The position numbers were made by a program, and so were the translations under genes. The notes beneath the pieces are model-generated. The model made no database searches, was not told the origin of the DNA, and saw nothing but the letters and a program-made list of their open reading frames with translations. From Oryzias latipes (taxonomy: Eukaryota; Chordata; Actinopteri; Beloniformes; Adrianichthyidae), in the NCBI RefSeq assembly GCF_002234675.1, contig NC_019876.2, positions 18,235,354-18,299,353 on the forward strand: a DNA stretch of 64,000 nt, in the 5' to 3' direction. Below, in pieces: positions 48,708 through 60,294 of this stretch (its first letter is position 1; each line of letters begins with the position of its first letter).

Positions 48708-49483
48708 CAGTGACGTGCAGTCAGGAGAGGCAGGTGCCTCACCTGTCATTATGGGAAGAAAAGAGAAAAAATAAATTAAATTATTATATTTAATCAGTAA
48801 TTTCTGCTTTGCTGTCATTTTCCATTTAAATGTACCATTTTTGGGTGTTTTGTCTTTTCAAAATCGCTGAATTTCCGCATTTGCCATTCAGATACTAAGA
48901 AGTGACGTGCGATGAGGCACCAGCCCGCTGAGCCTCACCTTGGATTGCGCAATACCTATGCAGTCAGACGGTACTGCTGTCTCTCTGTATATCGGTTCAA
49001 TCACTTGTACTATATGAGCTGAATTTAGATAATTTAGCAGATGTATATGATGTACAGTGTTTTTTTTTATAAATAACTGAATGTGAGGGACGTGTTTCTT
49101 GTGCTGAGCGCTAAACGCCGGCGAAAAAGCCGCTGGGTGAGGCCAGCAGTTCTCGTGCCTCATGTTAGGGGGCGCCGGTGAGCCTTGAGATTATGACGCT
49201 TAAAAAATACTAGAAGTGATAGCAAGCGGCAAGTCATTTTCTTTAGAAGGAGCGGCGTATGGACTTTATTTACAAGTAAAGGTAAGACGATAATAAGGTT
49301 TGTGCTTTTTTCTATGCTGCAGTTTGTATATGAAAAAAACATGTTGAAATGATATTTTAAACAAAACACGTTAACTGTTGTCAATCAAATGGGGAATAAG
49401 TTACTCAGTATGGTTCATATGTTTGTAAATCTGACTGATGACGTCAGTGCCTCACCAGCCATTAACCTCACTGCACGTCACTG
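48708..49483. mobile_element. Non-autonomous hAT element with perfect 8-bp TSD ACTTGTAC
   Basis: A 776-bp element with ends CAGTGACGTGCAGTCAGG and the complement of 'aacctcactgcacgtcactg'. It is flanked by ACTTGTAC at 48700-48707 and 49484-49491. CAG-type termini with 8-bp duplications define the hAT superfamily. No transposase frame is left inside. Confidence 0.9.
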
Positions 49484-49729
49484 ACTTGTACCATTTTATT
49501 TGTTTTTATTTCAAATCACAATAGGGTTCAGAAAATGGTATTGTTTTTTTTTCACGTTGCAAACAAACCAATTTCCATAAAAATATGCCTACTTGACTGC
49601 GAATATTAAGTGACCCTGGACAACAAATCAAACGTGTATGCTATGTATATGTATTTGCTGTTATAAAGATAAAATGTTCAACATATATAATAAAAATACA
49701 AACCAACTATATTACAATTCAGCTTTTAA

Positions 49730-49785
49730 CCCTTGTGCTATCTTAGATGACCCCACCCTTACATTGGCGTGTCAAGTCCCTCTCA
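49730..49785. mobile_element. piggyBac-type MITE, truncated copy 3
   Basis: TTAA followed by CCCTTGTGCTATCTTAGATG and then 'accccacccttacattggcgtgtc'. It matches the start of the copy at 52986 and then breaks off into unrelated (gag-like) sequence. Only one end survives. Confidence 0.7.
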
Positions 49786-49829
49786 GAGCGCTGTCACTTT
49801 CATTAAATTACAAGAATCTGCCTGACATC

Positions 49830-50500
49830 CGAAGGTTTGTGGTTGAGTACACTTTACGAAGCTAGGACATTTCCCCACCTTTGCAGTCCCTGGTGAGGCT
49901 CTGTTCCTTCTCCGGGAAGTTTCTTGGACCTAACAACGAGAATGACTTTAAAACATGGTGTACACATGTGGAGCTGCTTCACAATAGTGTGTCTCCCCTG
50001 CAAATATCCAGAAAAAGCCTTGAGAACTTGATTCTACTGGCAGCTGATGTAGTAAAAGTCCCCCACCAGAGGCTTACTTGCAGCTGCTGGACTCAGCTTT
50101 TGGTATTGTGGACGATGGGGAAGAATTATTTGCCCAATTAAAAAAAAAAAAACTTCAGAATCCAGGTGAGAAATCATCCACTTACCTTTAGAAGCTCCAG
50201 TTAGGTTTAAATAAAGCCACAGAAGGGGGTGGGGGGGGGGGGTGGGGGGGGGGGGGGGCAAGAATAGATACACAGACACCTTCTCAAACAGTTCTGCAGG
50301 AGGTGCTGGGACAACAACCTACTCAGTGCTCCTCAACTTGAACAAAGGAAAACCAACCCACCCCGATTCTCAGACCTCTTGTTATGTTTCGTTCTGAAGA
50401 AGGTTGACAGCAAGCAAAACGTAGTTGTATGAAAAAACACATTGGCACCATAAAGCAAAGAAGTTCATGGTGCATATGCTTGTGAACCAGAAGAAAAAAT
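49830..50500 (+). mobile_element. PNMA-like Ty3/gypsy gag remnant
   Basis: Broken plus-strand frames give ordered gag motifs: a LRSFSGKF block and TWCTHVELL (49900-49980), SRKSLENLILLAADVVK (50010-50060), LLDSAFGIVDDGEELFAQL (50085-50140), and, after a G-rich tract, RRFCRRCWDNNLL and KTNPPRFSDLL (50295-50385). This order matches the capsid region shared by PNMA/ZCCHC12/18 proteins and the Ty3/gypsy gag from which they derive. Stops and frameshifts mean it is not an active gene. It may belong with the LTR-like block that follows. Confidence 0.7.
50223..50260. repeat. G-rich homopolymer tract
   Basis: Near-continuous G run of about 38 bp broken by single T residues, inside the gag-like remnant. 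It has G-quadruplex potential on the plus strand and is a likely sequencing or assembly weak spot. Confidence 0.95.
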
Positions 50501-50913
50501 GTCAGAAGTCAAAGCTCTGTCTCCTCTGGTCAACGGCGGGAGCAGTCTCCAGAGTACTGAAGGCACTTCATCTCCCAGCAACCCCAGCGCTCACTTCCTG
50601 GATGCCGCACACCTGACTCATTCACTCACTCAACCACAGCGTATTTAAGCACTGCATTGAGCTGAGCTCAGTATTATTTGTGCCAATCTGCCTTTATTAC
50701 AGTGTGTTGTATTTGGACCTGATCTCCTAACTCTGTTTGCCTGCTGCCTGCCCTGACTCTCGCCTGGATTTTGACTACCCCTGTCTCTCCTTTGAGGATC
50801 TCATGCCTGTCATTGGCCCCTGCCTTTCTGACCCTTATTTAGATTTGCTGACCTTTTGCTGAGCTAATAAACCGGCTGCATTTGGATCCAGCCAACTGCC
50901 TGTTCTTGTGACA
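50500..50913 (+). mobile_element. Probable LTR (TGTCAGAAG...CTTGTGACA)
   Basis: About 414 bp with TG...CA boundaries, starting TGTCAGAAG and ending CTTGTGACA. A TATA-like 'gtatttaag' (50641) is followed by an AATAAA about 50 bp before the end, and the composition is balanced, unlike the AT-rich flanks. It follows the gag remnant directly, so the pair may be parts of one rearranged element. No second LTR is seen. Confidence 0.5.
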
Positions 50914-50919
50914 AAAACA

Positions 50920-51750
50920 TGAGAGCAGTATCAGTGCGATGGAGAATCTGAGAAAACGGGTCCCTAGTTTGCAGAGCCACTACTAACCACACTCCAGACA
51001 CAAAAAAAAGTCAAAAGAAGGCAGTATTAAAGAATTTGCAGGAAAGACTCAGAACAGACTGCAAAAACAAAACAGCTCCCACGGTGGCACAGATCTCCCT
51101 GTCCTGGCCCAATTTCTGCCTTCCTGTCTCGCGCTGGTGCTCTTCCTCTTCTTCTGTTTTTGTCCTGGTCTCTTATAAAAGCCGATCTGTGCCGGATGCT
51201 CACCTGTTGCCTGTCCTGCAATTACATCATTAAGGAGTTCAAGACCTTCGGACCGCTCATGGCGTCACAGTCAAAATCAAGGAGCCCAGAATTAACAAAA
51301 TAAAAACTTACCCTCTCTCAATTAGGAAAGCTTATTGAGTTTTATGTAACATTGCAGCTTTGCTTATCCAGCAACACCAAAAAAAGAAGAAAAAAACATG
51401 TACAATTTTCGTTTTGGAGAACACCAACTTCTGCTTTTAGCATGGAGTGGAACTCCATCTGCCATTTTTTCTGCAGCGAGGGAGTCTTGAAATATTTAGC
51501 TCCAAACTAAATCTTTTATTTGAAAAAATAAAAAATAAAGCTAAACATTTAACTTTAATCTAAATATTTAATTTGGACAAAACAAGCTCTTATTTTTTGG
51601 CCTAGTCTGATCTCAGTAAATATTTTTTATTTATTTATTTTATTTGTTCCTTTCATGAAAAGTAATGTCCAAATGTTTACATGTTTGTCTCACATATTGA
51701 ACATTTTCATGATTAAAAGGCAGCAGAATTGAAGAATACAATTCTTATAA
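50920..51750. other. Intergenic, possible retroelement interior remnant
   Basis: After the LTR-like end comes about 330 bp of non-AT-rich sequence with no readable frame, then AT-rich sequence. A near-repeat of 'aaatatttaa' strings at 51480-51620 resembles 35480-35660. Confidence 0.35.
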
Positions 51751-51759
51751 TTATCTGCT

Positions 51760-52560
51760 CCCTTTTAAACATTGCATCCTTTTGACATTTCTCACACCAT
51801 CACCTGTGCTCAGATTTCACAATATACAGTTCGAATACACAGTAAATACATTCCATTCATTTAATACATACATTCCAAACATTCCATTCAACAGTCAAGT
51901 TTGTACAAACTAATTTGTTTAACTTTATACATCCGTTTAAATTGAATATTTCGACAACTTTTTAACTGATTCTCCTGGGAATTCCACATTTTTACCCCTG
52001 CTATAGACAAACACTTTTGCTTTAATGTTGTTCAAGCAATCTGTTGTTTGAAATCAAAATTTCTCCTTTGATTTTCATCTCCTGTGGTGAAAATAAAAAG
52101 CTTTTGTAAGTCTTCTGGTAAAACTCTGTTTCTGGCTTTAAACATAACTAATAAGCTCTGCAATTCAATTACATTTTTAAGTTTTAATAAACCTGACTTA
52201 ATGAAAAGTTCATTTGTGTGATTTCTAAAATTTGCTTTATGAATAATTCGAATAGCTCTCTTCTGTAATAGAATTAAGGGCCTTCCCACACTTCAATACA
52301 ATATGTAAAATAAGGTAAAACCAAAGAGCAATATAACATGTGCATAATATGACATGGTAAAACATATTTAGATTTGTTCAGAACAAAAAGGCTCTTGGCT
52401 GCTTTATTTTTTACATAAAATACATGAGATTTCCATGTTAGTAGATATCGTATTGATTGTTTCGGGGGAATGCAGCAGAACAAATGATATAGCATTTCCT
52501 CTCTCTGGAGAAATCTAGCAAACATGATACATGGTAGAATGTTAACCAGGCACATTGTTT
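51760..52560 (-). mobile_element. Decayed LINE reverse transcriptase C-terminus
   Basis: Minus-strand frames 52555-52274 and 52289-52032 read SLFVLNKSKYVLP, then MLYCSLVLPYFTYCIEVWEG and PLILLQKRAIRIIHKANFRN. These are standard blocks C-terminal to the catalytic palm in fish LINEs. Frames are offset at about 52280. 5'-truncated and inactive. Confidence 0.75.
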
Positions 52561-52985
52561 AACTCTGTCATGGAGCATTACTTCATGCAACCATTTTCAC
52601 CCCAACATAATTCTGGTAAAAATTCGGCCCCCACTCTGTTTATGTACAGCTGATTTTTTTCTGATGGGAGAAGACTCATATCTTCATTACTGTGCTGGAG
52701 GCCTTGTCAATGAAGCTTTTTATTTTGTTTTATGTGTCGAATGGAATGGTGGCAAGGTGGACTGGCGGTCGTCACAAAATGATGGCACCGCCTCTGTTAC
52801 TGTACAAAATGCTGGCTCCATCATTTTGCTTTTATTTTGAAAGGGTAAATAATGTTTTTTTTTTTGACACGAAAATGTATCATCTGTAATTTGTCTCTGT
52901 CACACAGAGGAAGCTCCGCCCCTGTCGCACAGTGTGAGAATGTGTTTAGAATTTTACAGATCACTGTGTTTAATGTTTTGTGTAT

Positions 52986-53190
52986 CCCTAGTGCTATCTT
53001 AGATGACCCCACCCTTACATTGACGTGTTCTCCCTACCATGACAAAGGTGGATAAAGGTGGATAGATTTCATGTAATCCATGGACACCAGTGAAGATCAC
53101 AAATCATTGAAGAAAAAAGGTTCAGCGCACTGTCTAGTGGGTCTAGATGACCCAACTCCTAATGTTAAAGTGCCTAAGATTGCACAAGGG
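52986..53190. mobile_element. piggyBac-type MITE, copy 4 (reverse orientation)
   Basis: Begins CCCTAGTGCTATCTTAGATG and ends ATTGCACAAGGG. The interior is the reverse complement of the copies at 12916 and 55018. Flanking TTAA is degraded (gtat / ataa). Confidence 0.8.
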
Positions 53191-53344
53191 ATAAAGGGCG
53201 AAGCTGACAATGTGTTCAATGTTGGGCAAATCTACGGAGATGTTTTCTCATTGAAGCAGAAATATGCAAATCGTGTGGAAATTTTTATTTTAGAGGGAAA
53301 ACGGTGGTAAAAAAAACTGTCAATGTGACAGAACGATGTGAAGT

Positions 53345-53830
53345 TACAAACACGACCTTAAGAGGGCAGCAAGTCACAGGTAACTTGATGAATGTCAGGT
53401 CTGCGCAAAAATGTTACACTTTTCATATATCTAAAGTAAAGATTCGATTCAATAATCTCACAATTCTGTAGTTTTCATTTAAATATTTAAAAAATTTGGA
53501 AAGAGAGCAATCTTGAAATTGTAGTATCTGTGAAACAGCATCATATGTAGTAACAAATATGTCTACAAGAGGGCAGCAAGTCGCCTGTAACTTGTTGGAT
53601 TTCAGGTCTGAGAAAAATATATTAGACTTGTAACACTTGTAAATTAAAAGATTAAATATTGAACTAACACATGAGACTAATTTTGATATAAATATAAATA
53701 ATTAACTTTTTCATTAGGCTATCTAATAATAAATGCATTGTAACAATTTCTGAAGAATGTTCACAAGACAGCAGCAAGTTCTTTGTGACATTTTCTTTTT
53801 TGGCTTTCAGGCTTTGATCATAAAATACCT
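53345..53830 (+). repeat. Three diverged tandem units of about 200 bp
   Basis: The motif 'agagggcagcaagtc.c..gtaacttg' occurs near 53361 and 53568, with a decayed third 'agacagcagcaagttc' near 53765. Each is followed by 'aggtctg' or 'aggctttg'. No coding frame. Confidence 0.65.
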
Positions 53831-53839
53831 ATTACGCTC

Positions 53840-54480
53840 ATATTTTTATTTTAAAGGTTAATAATCAACAATCAAACAACCTGAATTTACAATGCACCTA
53901 TCAAACACTAGAACTATTTATTATTCCAGCTTCACATGTTAAACATAGGTTGAAGGTTTCAAAAAGGTGTTTCAAATTGTGCTAAACTCATTTTTAATTC
54001 AAAGGTCCAATGTTTTATTTCATTCCAAAAGCAAAAAGCAAGTTTCTGGTGATCTCTCATCTTGTATTAAATGTCTGAAAAACAAATGATACAAAAAATC
54101 AAACTGAACACAAAAGACACAAATATTGTAACCCACTGGTGTTTTTTCTTGTTCTTTAGAGTGTTGGTTTTAGTGAATTACATATTAGGTATATTTGTAC
54201 CATGATTGCAATGAGAACAAAAGCCACAGTTTTGAAATAAAAAATGCCCAAATTGCAAACAAAATGTTCAGTTTTAAAAAGAAAACTTTCTGAGTTGCAA
54301 ATGAAAGTATTAAATTTTTGCTTTCAAAATATTTTCATTTTAGAATACATTTTTGCGTTTGTGACACAAATGTTTTCAGACGTGTCGTCTCAAATATCAC
54401 TTTCTCCCCATCGCGTCATCTCTAATGCAGCACAACAGCAATGACCAGCGGCTAAAGCTCATCTCTCTCCCTAAACACTT
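53840..54480. other. AT-rich intergenic, nothing recognised
   Basis: About 640 bp of low-GC sequence. The frame at 54244-54444 is made of common AT-rich codons and has no motif. Confidence 0.4.
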
Positions 54481-54492
54481 CATGCTCTAGAA

Positions 54493-54928
54493 CAGGGGTG
54501 TCAAACTCATTTTCACTGAGGGCCACATCAGCATAGTAGCTGTCCTCAAAGGGCCAGATGTAACTTATACATGTAACTAAATGTAATGAAAAGCAAACGT
54601 AACTACTCCCTAATGTTAAATAACTCATTTATTTATTTATTAGGTAACGCTTTCTTTTGCATAGAAAACATATGTTTGCTTGTTACTCTAGCATAAATCC
54701 TTTTAAGTTTGATTTTGTCAGGTTAGGTTATATGGACAGTGTTTAAGTTCTAATATATAGTTGCCCAATCCGATATTTCAAGTCCAATCCTCCCTAGATA
54801 TGAGTAAATACACACCAATTTTTATTTTTTTTATTTCAAGAAATGAAAAACATTTATGCTCTTGCGGGCCACATAAAATGACATGGCGGGCCACATTTGG
54901 CCCACGGGCCTTGAGTTTGACACATGTG
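54493..54928. mobile_element. hAT MITE with perfect 8-bp TSD CTCTAGAA
   Basis: A 436-bp element starting CAGGGGTGTCAAACTCA and ending TGAGTTTGACACATGTG, flanked by CTCTAGAA at 54485-54492 and 54929-54936. Subterminal 'gggcca' motifs ('gagggccacat', 'gcgggccacatttggcccac') are typical. Same family as 44592-44969, which carries a BED remnant. Confidence 0.9.
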
Positions 54929-55017
54929 CTCTAGAACTAAGTTATTTGCAGTATTCAAAGTGTCAGTGCCCTCAAAATACATCCTCCCTTTAGCTTTCTG
55001 TTGGTCTGGCAGATTAA

Positions 55018-55209
55018 CCCTTGTGCTATCCTAGGCACTTTAACATTGGGAGTTGGGTCATCTAGACCCCACAAAACAGTGCGCTGAACCTTTTTTCTTC
55101 AATGATTTGTGATCTTCACTGGTGTCCATGGATTACATGAAATCTTTCCACCTTTATCCACCTTTGTCATGGTAGGGAGAACACGTCAATTTAAGGCTGG
55201 GGTCAAGGG
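55018..55209. mobile_element. piggyBac-type MITE, copy 5
   Basis: About 192 bp between TTAA at 55014-55017 and TTAA at 55210-55213. It starts CCCTTGTGCTATCCTAGGC and ends in a shortened 'caaggg' (the GATAGCA part of the right end is lost). Confidence 0.85.
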
Positions 55210-55214
55210 TTAAA

Positions 55215-55915
55215 ATGTTAAGACATTATGTCACTGAGGCACATCACCACAAAAATGCTGATCCCTCATGTAGAGCTGACAGAATATAAAAGTATATCAA
55301 GCTGAAAGCAAAACTAAAAACAAAAAAACCACATAATGCACTCACACTGGCAAGGAGATTGTTGCAGTTCTTGATTTTTACTCCATGTCTCTACTCAAAA
55401 GCAAATGTCTCAGATAAAAAAGAAAGTAAGGTCAACCTGAACAGTCAAGATATTGTATATAAAACTCAAAAGCACAGAAAATGTTTTGGTAAATGAAGGT
55501 AACACTGGGTGAATCCCTCTACTTTCTTGTACCTCTTCCTGCTGCTGCCTGTCTGGCCACAGAGTCTCGACAGCATCACACCAGCTATCCTCCTATTCTT
55601 CAACGAGCATGTATTTGGCCAGACACCTCCATGTTAAAAAATGATGCTGCATATTATCAGTCTTTTGTGTTTACACTGCTTTACGCATTCAGGCTCATAC
55701 AAAGCACCTGTTATCTCTGCACCTAAAGAGAGTGATTGGTTATCTAGGATTTGTGACTAGCTTCCTTATTAGTCAGGATCTAGTTTACCTGAGATTCAAT
55801 GGCAGCAATGATAGAAATGCAGCTAATGTTGTCTGACATTTGATTTATCAACAGTCATGTTTTCTTATTCATGGTTTGGTGTTCATGACACACTTGGAAA
55901 ATTGAGTAAATGGTT
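55215..55915. other. Intergenic, nothing recognised
   Basis: About 700 bp without a gene or recognisable repeat. The frame at 55493-55726 has no recognisable domain or splice context. Confidence 0.4.
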
Positions 55916-55919
55916 TTAA

Positions 55920-56540
55920 CTGGCCCGACGAAAACATAAAGATAACGCTGACTTATTTTGGAGGCTGGAACTATCGGACTTAGAAATGACAGTCATCTTA
56001 GAGAAGTGACTTCTGCTTTTAAAGAATTGTTTAAATTGTTTGATTATGTAGTTAATGGTTTGCGGACAAACACTAAAGCATTTGAAGTTGCATGAATTGT
56101 ATAAAAAAACGTTGAATCTGTTGTGAACTAAAGGAAAAATATCCAGGTGGTTTCGAGAATGTAGTTTCTGTTTCAAGAAATGAACCAAAACAATGGGGGG
56201 AAAAAACTGTAATGGACAAAAATCAGGAGTTTTTCCTGCTTTTTGAATCAGCTAAAACAGAATCGGTAATAAATTTGTGGATGTTCTTCCAGAATTTGTA
56301 AAAATTCACATGACCAAAATAAATTAGAGCACGTTTCTGGTTGCTTCTACAAGTACAACTGGTGTTTATATCATCTTTAAATTTAGATAAATACAGGATA
56401 CATTTGTGTATTAGTTTGAATGAAATCTCTTTGACCTTGTTTGTTAAAAAGAATGTTTGTGGTAGAGACCAGACTTTTTTTCCATTCAATGTTTGGTACA
56501 AAATTGACCCAATAAAAAGTAGTAGATAGAACAGAAACAA
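55920..56540 (-). mobile_element. L1/Tx1-type LINE C-terminal remnant
   Basis: The minus strand from 56540 reads KKVWSLPQTFFLTNKVKEIS, then FKLIHKCILY, a DDINTSC-type knuckle start and HVNFYKFWKNIHKFI. This is the terminal zinc-knuckle region of L1-group LINEs, comparable with the better copy at 20008-20211. Broken downstream. Confidence 0.65.
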
Positions 56541-56646
56541 GATCATCCTGGAGCAAAGCTCCTATCTTTGGGTTTGTTTGTTTAGAAGAAGAGAAGCAGA
56601 AACTACCAAGAGGAGATTGTGACACATTGGTGGGACTGAGGAGGAG

Positions 56647-57732
56647 CGCTGATAAGATAAGATAAAGATACTTTATTGATCCCAGCTTGGGAAATTGGGT
56701 TGTTGCAGCGTCGGCGTTAGGCTCAAGATACAAACATACACACAATAGACGACAACAGAGAACTACAACAATCAATCGGAAAGAAACATCAGTGAATAAG
56801 AACAGTTGTATTGAGTGACACATCAGGAGAGAAAAACAGACAGACCATAAATGACTATCTATTGCACATGGATGACAAGTTATAGAGTCCAGTGGAGTAA
56901 GGTATGAAAGATCTCCTGAAGCGGTTGGTGTGAAGCGGTTGGTGTGCGGTTGGTGTGTGGTTGGTGTGTTGGTGTGTGCGAAGCTAACTTAGCCTGTTGG
57001 AGAAGGAGCTCTGCTGACCATCCAGTACAGGATGGAGAGGATGCTCAGGATTATCCATGATGGATACAAGCTTATTTAAAGTCCTCCTCTCCATCACAGA
57101 TTCAAATGTGTCCATTTTACAACCGTTTACGGAGCCAGCTCTTCGGATCAGTTTGTTAAGTCTATTACTGTCCCTAGCAGATATGCTTCCCACCCCCCCA
57201 GCAGACCACCGAGAAGAACAGAGTGCTGGCCACAACAGACTGGTAAAAGATCTCAAGCATCTTGCTGCACACGTTGAAGGACCTTAGCCTCCTCAGGAAA
57301 TGGAGTCTGCTGCTGGCCATCTTATACACAGCAGTGTTGTTGCTCGTCCAGCACAGTCTGTTGTCGATGGTTACTCCCAAGTACTTGTACTCCTCTACCT
57401 CTGCCACATCTCTGCCAAAGATGCTGAGAGGCTGGGTAGGTGGTGGTTTCTTCCTGAAGTCCATCACCATCTCTCTGGTCTTTTCCACATTCAGCAGGTG
57501 GTTTGCTCCAGACCATCTCACGAATTTATCTACAAGATCCCCGTACTCCTCCTCCCGCCCACCCTTAATGCAGCCAACAACAGCAGACTCATCAGAGAAC
57601 TTCTGAAGATGGCAAGACTCTGAGTTGTACTGGAAGTTACTGGTGTATAAAGTGAACAGGAAGGGAGAGAGCACATTTCCCTGTGGGGCCCCCACACTGC
57701 TTGTCACCACGTCAGACAGGACACCGCCCAAT
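56647..57732 (-). mobile_element. CR1/L2-group LINE, 3' part (split by ISL2EU-like insertion)
   Basis: The minus strand from 57730 encodes GGVLSDVVTSSVGAPQGNVL, then FLFTLYTSNF, a catalytic-site block FSDESAVV (the usual F/Y-x-DD is altered to SDES), EYKYLGVTIDNRL and LHFLRRLRSFNVC. After an in-frame break it continues as DSNRLNKLIRRAGSV to about 56984. The 3' end at 56655-56690 carries the 'gataagataaagatac' / 'tttattgatcccagc' tail typical of these LINEs. Its 5' continuation is at 61521-61645. Confidence 0.82.
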
Positions 57733-57820
57733 AGGCTATATGCACACTCACTTCCGCATTCCAAGTCTGCCAGCCAGGTTACATCCGGCGTCGACGGAGC
57801 ACATAGCGTCAATAACAACT

Positions 57821-58907
57821 ATGGCATTTTTCACTCGGTCCCTTCAAGATGTCCCAAAGGTAACGGTCAACGACGTGAGTCGAATCATACAAAAGTTATG
57901 TCACACTTCGACAACCAAGAAAGAGAAGGGCTTCAAATTGTATGTGTCAAGCTACATCCACAATTTTGAAGGTAAGATCTGGACGTGTTCTGTGTTTACA
58001 TGCCCATAGCATGCATGCTATCTAGTGCTAGCGCAGCAGGTGCAGCGTAGGCTATGTTTACTATTATGTGTCAATCACAGCCAATTTTCCTAACGCCTTT
58101 GTCAATGTCAGTTTCAAACAAGGATTCAAGCACAGGAGAGGTAACGATTAGGGCTGAGTGCTACAGATCTATGAGGAAAAGCCAAAAGCCTCACAGCTTA
58201 AGCGTAAGAGAAAGTTATACTGCAGGTTCAGCGCAGATTGGTTCATGGTTCATGAGACAGGTTACGTTTGGCAGATCAAAGTTTCTGTGAATCATTGCAT
58301 CTAATAATGCTAAAGGTTATTTTAAAGACAAATTTCATTTACCATACCATAAATAACACTGGTGTGTTGGAATATTTATCGATATTTAAATATGTACGCT
58401 AATCACTGGGATTCACAGAAACTGAGTTCCGTTTTGTCACTGCATTGACACACGTTCTGTGTCCACTGTTGGGGATGATGAGTAAAGTGAGATAAATAAT
58501 AATATAAATAATATTGTGGCTACAATTTTAGCTCATACAAATTGTTTAGTAGTTATTAATTGTTTTAGTAGTTAATAATTATATGTCGATGGTTCAAATT
58601 TGTTTGTTTTGTTAAACATTCTCACTGTACTCATGTATTCTCTTTTTAAAAAACTGCACTTTTATTCTATTATAACAGATTTGTGTATTTTCAGATTGTG
58701 CTTGGGGATGCCCGTCCTGTGCAGCTACTTTTGGCAAATCCAGGGCCAGATGTTGATTTCTGGTTTAGACTGGTGTGACTTTGTTGTCTACACACAGGAG
58801 GACATGTTTATTCAGAGGATTCCCAGAGACAATGAAATCACCAAAACAATGAAAGTAAAAATTGATTTATTTTTATTTTTATTGTTACCTCTTTGCTTTC
58901 CTAAATA
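57821..58907 (+). pseudogene. YqaJ-type nuclease gene of the ISL2EU-like element (internally deleted)
   Basis: The first exon, 57821-57971 (donor G|GTAAGA), encodes MAFFTRSLQDVPKVTVNDVS followed by GFKLYVSSYIHNFE. The second (from 58112, acceptor AATGTCAG) encodes SNKDSSTGEVTIRAECYRSM and RKSQKPHSLS, the segment that normally precedes a SWIM-like Cys cluster. A third block, about 58690-58907, encodes YFWQIQGQMLISGLDWCDFV followed by VYTQEDMFIQRI, the C-terminal part of the YqaJ/lambda-exonuclease fold (Q-x2-QGQ and C-x-F-V motifs). The Cys cluster and the acidic catalytic part of the nuclease are not found between 58204 and 58690, so an internal deletion is likely. The family's role in transposition is unknown to me beyond its association. 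Confidence 0.65.
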
Positions 58908-60294
58908 ATTAGATTCTGATTGCCTGTCACACTTCTTTATAGAGTGCTGTTAATTTCTCTTTTCTCCATTTCTCTTACTGGCAGTAACTCTTATTAGTTC
59001 AATCCATTTCAAAATATTTGTACATATATATTGATTCAAGTTTTTATATTTTTTCTTAATTGTATTACTATGTTTCTTGTTGTATTAATACTAATCTATT
59101 ATTAAATTACATGTTACATGTTCTTCCGATTAATTTTTTTGATAATTGGTTACCTAAAAATAGTATTTTATAACTGTTGTTTGTAAATTGGGAGCCCTAA
59201 ATAAATGTTATTCAGTAAATAATTCACTGTGCATGAAAGTATTATTCTTATATTACAGATGGCTTAAAAGCATTGGTGAGGTAAAGTACATATAACATGC
59301 AAATAATTCAGTAGTTCTTTATTCAAAGAGTATGTGCAATGTACAGCAGTGCATACATAACATTAATTATAAAATTCAATTTATACAAAGTAATTTACAA
59401 AGGTACATTCAAAGAAAGTAGTTATACAAATGGTCATAGGTTATTAATTTTTTTTTTTTCTACTGCTGCTACTCTGGCTTCTTTGCCCAAGCCTTTACAA
59501 GAGGCCCGTTTTCATAGTTCGTCAGAAGACATGCAACAGTATACAGCTGATTAATGTTGCCAAAAAGCCGAAGTGGAATCTCTGTGTCAAAGAACTTGTG
59601 TTCCTTAACACGCCGTATGAGGCGCTCAACATGCACCCTGAGGCGTGCAATTGCTTGGGTCTCCCTGACCTCACAGGCAGACATCTGGGATCTTCCAGAG
59701 AGAAATGCTGGCCTATAAATCTTGCAAGGTACAAGGTCATCAACCAGAAAACCTCGGTCGACCATGATGGCCATTCCAGGTCTCAAAAGGGAGAGAATTC
59801 TAGACTCACGCGTGATCTGTTTGTCACTGATGGAACCAGCGTACAGTTGAGAAATAAATGTGACCGCCCCATGAGGAGCCACTCCAAGCAGCCCTTTGAG
59901 AGTACAGTGGGACTTGTATGCTGAGAACATTTCACTTTGGAGAAGAGGTGATGAAGGGCACTGGCACCTTAGCTCTGTGCAGTCCAGGATGACTGTAGTG
60001 TCTGCATAGTCCTTAAACTCAGCTGGCAGATGTGCCCTTATTTTCTCCTCTGGTATCCAGATCCTCACAGACCCTAGCACAGTGTACAGAAAGTTGCTCC
60101 ATGTTGTAATGATCCGACTGACTGTGGACTGGTGGACTCCATACCGGTCAGCAAGATCACGCTGTTTTGAACCCAGTGCCAGGTAATTGAGAAACATGAA
60201 CATCTCATCAATGGGCTGCAGGAAACGAGTCTGTTCAAAAGAAAAACAATTTGCGTTATGTTTCTCTCAACCTCTATTAGCCCTGATCTTTGTT

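Noticed and set aside
48571-48774. 67-codon frame starting with a signal-peptide-like hydrophobic stretch
   Set aside because: It crosses into the hAT element at 48708 and has no promoter, polyA or homologue that I recognise. The Leu-rich start is probably chance.
57057-57623. Plus-strand frames of more than 100 codons opposite the LINE
   Set aside because: They are antisense shadows of the reverse transcriptase frame, which has recognisable motifs.
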